64,000 nt of DNA from assembly GCA_039105265.1 (NCBI GenBank), contig JAPFFF010000016.1, positions 1,736,001 to 1,800,000 on the forward strand, given 5' to 3'. The notes beneath the pieces are model-generated. The model was not told where the DNA came from. It ran no database searches and was given only the letters and a program-made list of their open reading frames with translations. Source of the stretch: Tritrichomonas musculus (Eukaryota; Parabasalia; Tritrichomonadida; Tritrichomonadidae). Below are positions 56,265-63,991 of this stretch, piece by piece (within the stretch, counting starts at the first letter, position 1; each line of letters begins with the position of its first letter). Both the position numbers and the translations under genes were made by a program.

Positions 56265-56666
56265 ATGGCTTTCGGTGAATTTGCAAAGAAAATGGCTGGA
56301 AAAATTGGTGAAAAAATATCAACTGGTTGGAAAAATTTGAAGACGTGGGGACGAGAGACAGCAAACAAGATTGGAAATACTTTCAATAAAGCGGGAAAAG
56401 TTTTGGATCAAATTAATGATTTTGGACAAAATGTTGCAGACTTTACAAGAAACAATCTTCCTGGAGTTTCAGGCACGATAGATAAATTTATTCCTGGAGG
56501 TGGAAAAGTTATTGATAAAATCGGACAACAAATAGTGGAGGGGTCGGAAAATTTAAACAACTTCAATAACAACTTTCACAGAGTAAATAACACGGTACAA
56601 GAAATTGCATCCAAAATCCCTTACGAAAGTTCAACGGCAACTCCAAAATGGACTAAACTCTCTTAA
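56265..56666 (+). CDS. pVI-like minor capsid protein with MAFG tag
   Basis: This 133-aa protein begins MAFGEFAKKMAGKIGEKIST, then GWKNLKTWGRETANKIGNTF and a long amphipathic helix region, IDKFIPGGGKVIDKIGQQIV and an Asn-rich part. Composition and pattern (Gly/Lys/Trp helices at the start) resemble adenovirus protein VI, which lines the capsid and disrupts membranes. It is divergent from the capsid genes (73 bp gap) and is the longest of four MAFG-tagged proteins in element C. Function is inferred. Confidence 0.65.
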   Translation: MAFGEFAKKMAGKIGEKISTGWKNLKTWGRETANKIGNTFNKAGKVLDQINDFGQNVADFTRNNLPGVSGTIDKFIPGGGKVIDKIGQQIVEGSENLNNFNNNFHRVNNTVQEIASKIPYESSTATPKWTKLS

Positions 56667-56684
56667 GAATACATTTTAATTCGA

Positions 56685-56813
56685 ATGTCTTCATCTAATG
56701 GAGGCTCCTCAGGAGGAGCAAATTTTGCTACTCTAATGCAAAAATTAAAAAATTCAATGATGACTAAACATCCTAATAACAGATTTGTTACAATCATTTT
56801 TAAAAGGGAATAA
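56685..56813 (+). CDS. 42-aa Ser/Gly then basic peptide
   Basis: This short gene reads MSSSNGGSSGGANFATLMQK, then a basic helix and RFVTIIFKRE. It sits 18 bp after the pVI-like gene and 20 bp before 56834 on the same strand. Composition (flexible Ser/Gly front, Lys/Met helix) fits a small capsid cement or cofactor peptide, but evidence is limited to its position and its open frame. Confidence 0.4.
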   Translation: MSSSNGGSSGGANFATLMQKLKNSMMTKHPNNRFVTIIFKRE

Positions 56814-56833
56814 GAAATTTTTATTTTTTTTAA

Positions 56834-57343
56834 ATGAATGTGAATATTATTGAACCCATTAAAAATTTTATAAAAGAGTTTAATACGATTGATGAATTCA
56901 ATGCATTCTATTCAATGCATAAAGATGAGATGGATGCACTTACGACACATAAATTAAATAAAATGTATTATGTGAAAGGATATCGAATAACCAAAATAAA
57001 AGGTGTTTTAATGTTAAAAAGATGGGATACAACAAAAAATGATGATGAAGAAAAAATTCGAGAAGAAATAACAAATGCATCTACGCGTGCTAAAGAAGTT
57101 GATGAATATGTTAGAAATGATTTGACTAAAAAAGTGGAAAATCTCAGTGCATATCAAAAACAAATCGAAAACATATATGATGAAATTAAAAAACTCAAAA
57201 TAGAAAATACATCTTATAAGTTCACTTATGAAAAAATGAAAAATGATTCCGAAAAAGATATCAATGACCTCAAAGATGATATACGTAAAATAAAAAGCAC
57301 AATCAACGATCTCATAGATTATATAAATGGATATAAAAAATAA
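56834..57343 (+). CDS. Protein with small N-domain and coiled coil
   Basis: Residues 1-65 of this 169-aa protein form a compact domain (IKEFNTIDEFNAFYSMHKDE, HKLNKMYYVKGYRITKIKGV, LKRWD). Residues 75-169 are a continuous coiled coil (YVRNDLTKKVENLSAYQKQI and onward). A similar pairing of a short domain with the wording KLN..Y.I.GY.I.K..G and a coil is common in large DNA viruses, though I cannot name the family. The T-rich tract TTTTTATTTTTTTTAA precedes the ATG. Confidence 0.65.
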   Translation: MNVNIIEPIKNFIKEFNTIDEFNAFYSMHKDEMDALTTHKLNKMYYVKGYRITKIKGVLMLKRWDTTKNDDEEKIREEITNASTRAKEVDEYVRNDLTKKVENLSAYQKQIENIYDEIKKLKIENTSYKFTYEKMKNDSEKDINDLKDDIRKIKSTINDLIDYINGYKK

Positions 57344-57373
57344 AAAAAAATTGATTGAGAAATTTAAATTTTT

Positions 57374-57784
57374 TTATTCATTGTCATATTCATCACCAGA
57401 ATCATTGTTGTCTCTTTTCAAATTCTCTTTCGTAATCTTGATTATTTCCTCGAGTTCAGGAATTATCTGATGAGTAATTTGTCCTCCGGGTGCTGATGGC
57501 GGGAGATTTTCATGTTTTAATGATTCCTTATCTTTTGAATCATCGATCTCCCATCCATTTGGATCATAGATGACCATTGTTTCGACAAGTGGGAGAATCA
57601 TTGGCCAGACTTCTTGGCACCACATTATACCTTCTTCGATTGATTGAAATTCGTCACAGTAACAATCAAAATAGTGAGCAATTACTCCACAGATCGCAGA
57701 GATATGGACAGCTCCATTTTCTTTGAGCCATGAACCCCAACGCTTTGATATGTAACGCCAAGCATCAGTGTTTTTATAAGACAT
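57374..57784 (-). CDS. MSYKNT-family protein, copy 1
   Basis: This 136-aa protein begins MSYKNTDAWRYISKRWGSWL, with HISAICGVIAHYFDCYCDEF and MVIYDPNGWEIDDSKDKESL. The gene at 58473 on the other strand also starts MSYKNTAAYEVIS and has the same layout (helices, then a short acidic end with a NLPP or NIPK motif). The two are inverted paralogues on either side of the gene at 57940. The acidic end is rich in Asp, Asn and Glu. The function is unknown. Confidence 0.6.
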   Translation of the reverse strand: MSYKNTDAWRYISKRWGSWLKENGAVHISAICGVIAHYFDCYCDEFQSIEEGIMWCQEVWPMILPLVETMVIYDPNGWEIDDSKDKESLKHENLPPSAPGGQITHQIIPELEEIIKITKENLKRDNNDSGDEYDNE

Positions 57785-57863
57785 TTTTAAGAAATGAGGT
57801 GTATTTTATTATTATTATTTTTCAATAGTTTACAATTGGTCGGGGAAAATCTTAATTTATTTT

Positions 57864-57890
57864 TTCAATACTTTATGATTGTCCGGCTAT
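57864..57890 (+). repeat. Short inverted repeat, left copy
   Basis: This 27-base sequence around CTTTATGATTGTCCGGCTAT matches the reverse complement of 58398-58424 at 26 of 27 bases. The pair flanks the gene at 57940 and lies between it and the inverted MSYKNT paralogues. Confidence 0.9.
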
Positions 57891-57939
57891 TTATTTTTTT
57901 TATTTTGGTGAAGTCATCCGTTGCTAATTCATTTTTCTA

Positions 57940-58344
57940 ATGAAAAGTAAAAAAGATGAACCAATCAGCTATTGGCAATGGTGCAGAGATAACTCGAAAA
58001 GATTGTTCTACGAGTATGCCGGTGAAAGAGGTTTCTTTGGTTACCGTAAAGAAACATTCAAAAAAATAATTGATAAACGCCAATACTACGAACTCGACGA
58101 CGTGGAGACAACATTGGAATTCTTAAAGAATGCTGACAAAGATGGATCGGATGAGGAAGAAGTTCAAAACTTTGACGCAATATATCATGATCTCCGATTC
58201 GGGTCATATCATCCAATCGCTTCGTCCAAACCAAATTCCGAAAACGAATCACAAAAGGATTCAAGAACAACAACCACATCTTCTGAATCAGAAGAAGAAG
58301 AAGAAGAAGAGATGAAACTCAAATCTCCAAAATCTAATAAATAA
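57940..58344 (+). CDS. Hypothetical protein within the short inverted repeats
   Basis: This 134-aa protein has an N-terminal WQWCRDNSKRLFYEYAGERG segment, FFGYRKETFKKIIDKRQYYE and an acidic Ser/Glu tail (SESEEEEEEEMKLK). It is flanked on both sides by 27-base inverted copies of one sequence and by inverted paralogues. The stop is TAAATAAA, matching the trichomonad poly(A) pattern. The family is unknown. Confidence 0.6.
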   Translation: MKSKKDEPISYWQWCRDNSKRLFYEYAGERGFFGYRKETFKKIIDKRQYYELDDVETTLEFLKNADKDGSDEEEVQNFDAIYHDLRFGSYHPIASSKPNSENESQKDSRTTTTSSESEEEEEEEMKLKSPKSNK

Positions 58345-58397
58345 ACAATTAATTTTTTATTCTCTTTTTATCTTTTTTAATCGTTTTTTTTTGTCGA

Positions 58398-58424
58398 ATA
58401 GCCGGACAATCATAAAGTATTCAA
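58398..58424 (-). repeat. Short inverted repeat, right copy
   Basis: The plus strand reads ATAGCCGGACAATCATAAAG followed by TATTCAA, the reverse complement of 57864-57890 with one difference. A related ATAAAGTATTCAAA sequence is found at about 37289, upstream of another small gene. It may be a regulatory site. Confidence 0.9.
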
Positions 58425-58472
58425 AAATAAACGGAAAAATTTTTGTAGTGATGTCAAATCATTTTTTTTATT

Positions 58473-58775
58473 ATGTCGTACAAAAATACTGCCGCATATG
58501 AAGTAATATCTGACTTTCTTGAACGTGAACCCGATCTTGAGGACTTACAAGTAATTGGTAATCAAATTTGTCTCATGCAAGATTCCTCTTGTCCAAAATT
58601 CGAAGATGTCGAAAATGCATTTCTGTTGTTTAATGGAAATTGGAAAGAACTCAAGCCATATCTTGAATGTGTCTTCATGTTACTGATGATGAGTCAGAGG
58701 AAAATAATCACTTTCCCGGATAATCCAAATGATAAGATCACCTTCAATAAGGATAACATTCCCAAGGATTCTTAA
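58473..58775 (+). CDS. MSYKNT-family protein, copy 2
   Basis: This 100-aa protein begins MSYKNTAAYEVISDFLEREP, with a helical centre (FEDVENAFLLFNGNWKELKP) and NPNDKITFNKDNIPKD at the end. It is paralogous to 57374-57784 and in the opposite orientation, as if the block had been duplicated head to head. It is the last gene before the right copy of the large inverted repeat. Confidence 0.6.
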   Translation: MSYKNTAAYEVISDFLEREPDLEDLQVIGNQICLMQDSSCPKFEDVENAFLLFNGNWKELKPYLECVFMLLMMSQRKIITFPDNPNDKITFNKDNIPKDS

Positions 58776-58817
58776 ATAAAAAAAGTTTTTTAATATTTGT
58801 CTTTGTTTTTTATTTAT

Positions 58818-59168
58818 TGTGGTCAATCCCATTTTTTTGGGACGATCCCATTTTTAAAAATCAGGAGTTTCACTTTTTAAACCTAGAACATTTATTGACC
58901 TTACATAAATGACCTAGGTTTTTGTTATCATATTATTACATTTTTAATGATCCCATTTTTGATCCCATTTTTGATCCCATTCTTTAAAAACTTCTATAGG
59001 AAAAAATCAAACTGTGAAAATTATGACCCTATACATCAATAATTATTTATAGAAAAGTTGGCCGCGCCAAAATTGGGACGATAATTGGGATCGAAAAGTT
59101 CTACCTAACCTATAGTTTCCATTCAAAAAACCAAGAATCTCACGAAATCCCATTTTGTGATCCCAAAA
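58818..59168 (-). repeat. Large inverted repeat, right copy
   Basis: Reverse complement of 42087-42431. It carries ATCCCATTTTTTTGGGACGA and onward (34 bases shared exactly), CCTAG blocks, three direct GATCCCATTTTT units, AGTTGGCCGCGCCAAAATTG and ATCCCATTTTGTGATCCC. It fills the space between the convergent gene ends at 58775 and 59183. Conserved islands within otherwise diverged DNA suggest function. Confidence 0.85.
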
Positions 59169-59182
59169 AAAAATTGACCATC

Positions 59183-60094
59183 TTATTTTCGAATAAAGGT
59201 TTCTCCACCATCTGTGCATTGAACGATTAAAATTGGATGGTCATCAGGATTCTCATTTTTAATTTTATTTACTTCATTATATTTATCAAAAAATTCATCC
59301 CAATCTAAATTTGATGCAGATTGACCATAAATAAATCTTATCTGTTGTTTATTAAAACCGGGAAATAAATAAAGAGTTGTTATTTCATTCTTAATATGTG
59401 GTTTTATTCCTTTCCAACCTTGAATTAATAAGAAAAATGAAACATTATTATGTCTACATCTTCTTAATAATTGACTAAAAAATGATTCTTCTGAAGAAAA
59501 AAGTTTTGAGTTACTGATATCATCAAACAAGAAAATAGTATGTAAAAATTTCTTTTCGAAATTCTCTACATGTAATACATCAAATAAATCTTCTTTTTGT
59601 TCTTCAGGTATTTCATTTTTTGTTCTTTCTCTTCTGATTCGATAATACATACTTTTAGCAGTTAATATTTCATCGATACAATCTTCGGCATCTTCTTCTG
59701 CAACCAAAACAATAGGCATTTCAATCATATTTTTCAAAGTTTGCCAGCTCTTATCGTTCTCTTCACCATCTTTTGTAATGTAAACCAATAAATGATGAGT
59801 CCCCATATATCCTATTTTTATTATTTCTTCTAATGCTGTTACTGTTTTTCCCAAGCTTTGTTTCCCAACAATAACATTAACACTATTATATTTTGTGAGA
59901 ATGTCCTTATGGATTGGGGCAATTAAAGCATCTTTATTATCAATTTGTTTTGCTTTTAATTTTGCTTGAATTTTTTTACGAATATCATTTTCAAAACCTT
60001 TCTCTTCTTCACCTACCCTTCGTAATTTTTCTTCTAAAGTTAATTGTTTTGGTCCAGAATCGGAATCAGAATAATAATCATCATCACTCGACAT
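59183..60094 (-). CDS. A32/FtsK-HerA-type genome-packaging ATPase of element C
   Basis: This 303-aa protein has Walker A VNVIVGKQSLGKT (about residues 73-85), Walker B HTIFLFDD (about 185-192), and a LLRRCRHNNVSFFLLIQ sensor strand followed by FIYGQSASNLDWDEFFDKYN. It is related to the ATPase of element A. It should power DNA entry into the capsid. It lies just outside the large inverted repeat that encloses the capsid genes, on the same strand as them. An AAATATTTTTTTG motif lies 15-28 bp before the ATG. Confidence 0.85.
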   Translation of the reverse strand: MSSDDDYYSDSDSGPKQLTLEEKLRRVGEEEKGFENDIRKKIQAKLKAKQIDNKDALIAPIHKDILTKYNSVNVIVGKQSLGKTVTALEEIIKIGYMGTHHLLVYITKDGEENDKSWQTLKNMIEMPIVLVAEEDAEDCIDEILTAKSMYYRIRRERTKNEIPEEQKEDLFDVLHVENFEKKFLHTIFLFDDISNSKLFSSEESFFSQLLRRCRHNNVSFFLLIQGWKGIKPHIKNEITTLYLFPGFNKQQIRFIYGQSASNLDWDEFFDKYNEVNKIKNENPDDHPILIVQCTDGGETFIRK

Positions 60095-60108
60095 TTTTTC
60101 TTTAGAAC

Positions 60109-60122
60109 AAAAAAATATTTCA
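60109..60122 (-). promoter_or_regulatory. A/T promoter-like motif
   Basis: The coding-strand GAAATATTTTTTTGTTC lies about 15-28 bp before the packaging ATPase ATG. Confidence 0.55.
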
Positions 60123-60138
60123 TTTTATGATGTTTTTT

Positions 60139-60780
60139 TTATTCCTCTACATCTTCATCTTCATCCTTTGATGACTTCTTTTTATCATCATCATCTGATT
60201 TGAATCCCTTTGCAGCTTCTCTGATGGCATAGCACAATATTTTCGTAATATCTTCCCTAAAATGTTCTTGATCATCTAATTCTCCAGCTTTACTTTCATC
60301 AATAATATTGTCAACAATAATTTGATATTCTAGTTGAATATTCTTTTTATTTCTTAATTTTTCTTGTTCTTCTTCATTATTTTCACATCCATATTTTTGA
60401 TATAATTGTTTTAAAACCATTTCATCCCAAACAATTGGGTAAGCTTTATTTAATAATCTCATTTTATCGACAGGGATTAAATCTGAAAAATCAGTTTCTG
60501 CTAAAGCTTGCTCTGTTGATTTTGAGAGGACATATTTTTTAAATTTGTTTAAAGCAGATAATTTTCGACCTCCTTTTTCTTTTGATAATTCTTTTACCAT
60601 TTTGCGTAATTCAGCAACTTCTCCATCATGACTAATTGTATTTGATGGGATTTCATCTATGACGCGGACTGGAGATTCTGAGACTGTTCTTGACGGGAGA
60701 CGACGAGGTCTGGGCGATAAATTAGTGTTCCTTTCTTGAATGGTTTCTTGTGTTTTTCTTCGTAAACTTCGAGTAGTCAT
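60139..60780 (-). CDS. Hypothetical protein with disordered ends
   Basis: This 213-aa protein begins with a basic Arg/Thr/Pro region (MTTRSLRRKTQETIQERNTN, SPRPRRLPSRT). A helical centre (KLSALNKFKKYVLSKSTEQA; DKMRLLNKAYPIVWDEMVLK) and an acidic Lys/Ser/Asp/Glu end follow. It is co-directional with the ATPase and the Arg/Thr peptide. The basic start could contact DNA. The family is unknown. Confidence 0.65.
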   Translation of the reverse strand: MTTRSLRRKTQETIQERNTNLSPRPRRLPSRTVSESPVRVIDEIPSNTISHDGEVAELRKMVKELSKEKGGRKLSALNKFKKYVLSKSTEQALAETDFSDLIPVDKMRLLNKAYPIVWDEMVLKQLYQKYGCENNEEEQEKLRNKKNIQLEYQIIVDNIIDESKAGELDDQEHFREDITKILCYAIREAAKGFKSDDDDKKKSSKDEDEDVEE

Positions 60781-60860
60781 TTCCTTATTTGCATTGAAAG
60801 AAAAAATTTCAAAATAAATTTTCTTTTTGATGTTGTTTTTTATTAATCATTATATTTTTT

Positions 60861-60926
60861 TTAACGTCGACGACGAGTAGTAGTTGTACGACGACGGCTT
60901 GTTGTTGTTCTTCTTCTTGCAGGCAT
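60861..60926 (-). CDS. 21-residue Arg/Thr core-like peptide
   Basis: The gene reads MPARRRTTTSRRRTTTTRRR plus R and TAA. It is preceded by an AAAATATTTTTTTTT motif 17-32 bp before the ATG, like the larger late genes around it, and lies in an otherwise gene-free gap of about 185 bp. Short Arg-rich peptides such as adenovirus mu/pX condense viral DNA, so a similar DNA-packing role is proposed. The very short length limits confidence, but the promoter-like motif and clean stop support a real gene. Confidence 0.6.
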   Translation of the reverse strand: MPARRRTTTSRRRTTTTRRRR

Positions 60927-60942
60927 TATTTTTATATCGGAG

Positions 60943-60958
60943 AAAAAAAAATATTTTT
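60943..60958 (-). promoter_or_regulatory. A/T promoter-like motif
   Basis: The coding-strand AAAAATATTTTTTTTTCTCC lies about 17-32 bp before the Arg/Thr peptide ATG, supporting that this tiny gene is expressed. Confidence 0.55.
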
Positions 60959-60965
60959 ATCGTTC

Positions 60966-62660
60966 TTATATCTTCATGAGAGCTCGTAATTGTGGATTTT
61001 CTAAAATACTTATTGGGGTATTGTTGACTTGAATTGGAGGTTTATATGTTGCCTGAGGTATTGCTCTTTGTTGTTGTCTTTGAACTCTTAATGGAGCATT
61101 TTTCATTCTATTTCTTTGTCTGAGTTCCATGATTTTTCGATCTACTTCTTGTTTTGTCGTATTCCTATTTGGGATAAATGTTTCTCTCCTTTCTATTTGT
61201 CTTCTTTGTAATCTTGGGGGTATTCGATATTCTTCCTCTTGCATTGGTGCTCCCATAAAAACTTTTGATTCAACTGTTTGAACTGCAGGTTTTGGAGGAA
61301 TAATATCAACAGCTTTTGCAGCAAAAAGAGGTGCATCTTTTCTTGCTCTTGTTGGTAATTCAACAATTCCTGTACTCGTTTTAATTTTGGTTTTTTGATC
61401 AATGGGTATTGGTAATAATTTCCCTGTATCAGGCATTTTAGGGGTTTTTATTAAGGTTAAATTAGACTCCTTTATTTCCTCTAATTTATTTGTTATTGAT
61501 TCTTTTTTCTCTTCTGGATCATTATCATGAACCAATATTACTGGAGAACTTAAAGGTTTAATTTCAGGAATCTCAGTATCATCATCAGATGGTTCATCCG
61601 ATGGTTCATCAGATTTTGTTCGAATAATTGGACTGATTGTTGGTTTTGTTGATGTTGCAGGATAAGAGTCTTTCTTTAATCTTTGGGCTCTTTGTTTATC
61701 GAGAATCCATCTTCTTATTGAAACTGGTGGAGCAAATTTATTTGATGGTCGTAATGGTTTTGTAAAATCATTTTGTTTCGGTTTGATTGGATTATCATCA
61801 TCACTATCAGAATCAAAACTTGATTTTAATGAAAACAATGAATCTGAAACTGGTTTTGGTGTTTCACGATTAAACCCTGTCAATCTTAATGGAGCATTTC
61901 CTCTTGTTAAATCTCCAATACCACTTCGATTGACTTCCATACCTGGTCTATTCAATGGATTTGTATTATTTGACAATGTATTTGTTGTTGCAGGTGTTGT
62001 TGTCGGATTTGTTGTTAATGAATTCGTTTGTCTTTGTGCATTTAAAGCTGAATATCTTAATGGTTGTCCGACAGTTCCTCCAAAAGATGTCCCAGAATTA
62101 AATCCTCCTCCAATAGAATTATTTTTTTGATTTTCTTTTTCCCTTTGTTTCTCATTTAAATCTTTTAGTTCTTCATCTAATGCTTGTTTTGCATTTTCAA
62201 ATTCCATATTATTATATTTATCATATGAAATTTCTGTTAAACCTAATTTTCGTCTCATTCTGTTTATATCATTAATTTTTGGATTGATGACACTCTTTTT
62301 CCTTTTCTCTTCAGCATCTTTCTTTTCGAATTCCTCCTTTAATTTCTTAAATAATTCATATTGCTCATGTAATTTTTGTTCTAGTGCATCAATATTTGGA
62401 TTCAAACCTTTGACTGTATCATATTCAAATTTTTTATCATCTAATTCTAATTGTGTTGGAATATCATATTTCATTGTTTTCATTTCTTTGATCATTTTTC
62501 TTATTGGTTTACAATATTTTTCAATTCTCAAGAATCGTTCAGCATCATCAATTTTTGGATAAATTTTTGTTACATCTGATAATTTTGCAATAGGGTCTCC
62601 TGTTACTGAATTATATTCTTTCCAATGAGGTTCTAAAAATGAATCTCTTGCTTCTTCTAT
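60966..62660 (-). CDS. Large virion-type protein, C-terminal part after the A7 run
   Basis: These 564 aa run in one frame from the seven-A run (62660-62666) to TAA. The first in-frame ATG is well inside, and the frame start has coding-like sequence (IEEARDSFLEPHWKEYNSVT), so this is the second half of 62657-63991. A coiled coil (NIDALEQKLHEQYELFKKLK) is followed by a Pro/Ser/Thr/Asn-rich disordered region and a basic end (QRNRMKNAPLRVQRQQQRAI). It probably belongs to a protein of about 1008 aa once joined. The function is unknown; position and composition suggest a core or scaffold protein. Confidence 0.65.
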   Translation of the reverse strand: MEEARDSFLEPHWKEYNSVTGDPIAKLSDVTKIYPKIDDAERFLRIEKYCKPIRKMIKEMKTMKYDIPTQLELDDKKFEYDTVKGLNPNIDALEQKLHEQYELFKKLKEEFEKKDAEEKRKKSVINPKINDINRMRRKLGLTEISYDKYNNMEFENAKQALDEELKDLNEKQREKENQKNNSIGGGFNSGTSFGGTVGQPLRYSALNAQRQTNSLTTNPTTTPATTNTLSNNTNPLNRPGMEVNRSGIGDLTRGNAPLRLTGFNRETPKPVSDSLFSLKSSFDSDSDDDNPIKPKQNDFTKPLRPSNKFAPPVSIRRWILDKQRAQRLKKDSYPATSTKPTISPIIRTKSDEPSDEPSDDDTEIPEIKPLSSPVILVHDNDPEEKKESITNKLEEIKESNLTLIKTPKMPDTGKLLPIPIDQKTKIKTSTGIVELPTRARKDAPLFAAKAVDIIPPKPAVQTVESKVFMGAPMQEEEYRIPPRLQRRQIERRETFIPNRNTTKQEVDRKIMELRQRNRMKNAPLRVQRQQQRAIPQATYKPPIQVNNTPISILENPQLRALMKI

Positions 62661-63991
62661 TTTTTTCTTGCTTCATCGATTTTTTCAATTTGAAGGTCAT
62701 CTCCTATGTATTCCCCAATAATATCATCAGTGCTTAATCCAGGTTCACTTTTTTTATTCGCAATATAATTGTAATCATGAATCAACGGTAAAATCCTTAC
62801 ATTAAAATAGGCTGTCTTCCAGTTCCTCTCTTCAGAACATAATTCATCTAAATTGGACGCATTTATTTTTTTACCAAACTTCTCGTTAAATTCAGGTAAA
62901 TGATCTAAAATTTTCATGATAATTGGAATATCAGATTCTACAGTAACATATTTTTGAAGTTGTTCCGCAGTGATATCATTTCTTGTTAATCCTGTTTCTG
63001 TTTTCATTTTATCGATTTGACCTTGCATCTCCTCATGCCATTTCCTTTTCTTATCGATAATCTTTTTGATTATTTCAGGGTCTTGAGCAATAAATTCATC
63101 CCATTTTGGAATTAACATTGGAGATAATCCTTTTGATAATCTTTCTCTAATATGAACAAGATTATAGTCTAAATATTGTTCAATGACTGAAATATTATAA
63201 TCATAATTTCGCAAAAGATGTTCTAAAGTATATTGTTTATTCATTAAATCATTAAATTCTAAACGAAAAGGTTCAATTCTTAAATAAGCCATAGCCTCAA
63301 ATGCATTCAAAAAATGAGAACGAACATCATTTTCATCTGTGAATTTCAAAACATCATTTTTGTATCGTTCAAATCCATCATCTGATATTTTTGTTTTGTA
63401 TTCAGATAATATTTCCGATAAATTCAACCAATCTTCTTGAACTGCTCCTGTTAAATACTTTTTTAACCTTTCCCTTGTCATATTATTGAATATAAATTTA
63501 TTAACATCTTTGACTTGGTCAATTGGTTTATTTGGGTTAATTTCATTATATTTTTCAATCAATTCATAAAGTTCACAATGTAATATAGTATCTTCGGGTT
63601 TATCATATTTTTGTAATAATTCATTTGTTTTATCCGTGGGGAGATGTAATGATAGTACTTTTGCATGTACATTTTTGTTACTTGCTGATTTCTTTTTCCT
63701 TCCTTTCACCTCATTTATTTCTGTTTCTAAATCTTGAATTACATTCTCCAATTTTGTAGCATATGTTAAAGCTTTTGAGGAATCAATTGGATTATCGGGA
63801 TAAAATTGATTTCGATAAAATATCAATAATTCAGCAAGAGCTTTCTTTGCTTTTGGAATCGAATCTTGACTTCCTTGAAAAACACCTAATTCTCTTAATG
63901 CATCAAATTTATCATAATTTGTTCCATGTTGTGAGTTCCAATAATCTAAATAAGATTTGAAATCCATCTTTCTATTATTATATTCAACCAT
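62657..63991 (-). CDS. Large virion-type protein, N-terminal part before the A7 run
   Basis: This 444-aa helical protein has MDFKSYLDYWNSQHGTNYDK, a coiled coil near 85-100 (LENVIQDLETEINEVKGRKK), LFEFNDL-type aromatic helices, and ends IEKIDEARKK then TAG. The TAG directly follows a run of seven A on the coding strand. Moving back one base there continues into 60966-62660. The frame is open upstream of the ATG to the window edge, so the start may be outside. No enzyme motif is present. Confidence 0.65.
   Translation of the reverse strand: MVEYNNRKMDFKSYLDYWNSQHGTNYDKFDALRELGVFQGSQDSIPKAKKALAELLIFYRNQFYPDNPIDSSKALTYATKLENVIQDLETEINEVKGRKKKSASNKNVHAKVLSLHLPTDKTNELLQKYDKPEDTILHCELYELIEKYNEINPNKPIDQVKDVNKFIFNNMTRERLKKYLTGAVQEDWLNLSEILSEYKTKISDDGFERYKNDVLKFTDENDVRSHFLNAFEAMAYLRIEPFRLEFNDLMNKQYTLEHLLRNYDYNISVIEQYLDYNLVHIRERLSKGLSPMLIPKWDEFIAQDPEIIKKIIDKKRKWHEEMQGQIDKMKTETGLTRNDITAEQLQKYVTVESDIPIIMKILDHLPEFNEKFGKKINASNLDELCSEERNWKTAYFNVRILPLIHDYNYIANKKSEPGLSTDDIIGEYIGDDLQIEKIDEARKK
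62660..62666 (-). other. A7 run at the frame change
   Basis: The coding strand reads AGAAAAAAATAGAAG. Zero frame gives R-K-K-stop; minus-one frame gives R-K-K-I-E-E and a 564-codon open frame. A AAA AAA is a classic slippery sequence, but an indel or base-calling error in the run would look the same. Confidence 0.7.

Noticed and set aside
42449-58775. Treating the segment between the large inverted repeats as a separate 17-kb element
   Set aside because: It has no integrase, ATPase or replication gene, no matching target-site duplication is visible, and its motifs and gene families continue outside. Kept as an alternative only.
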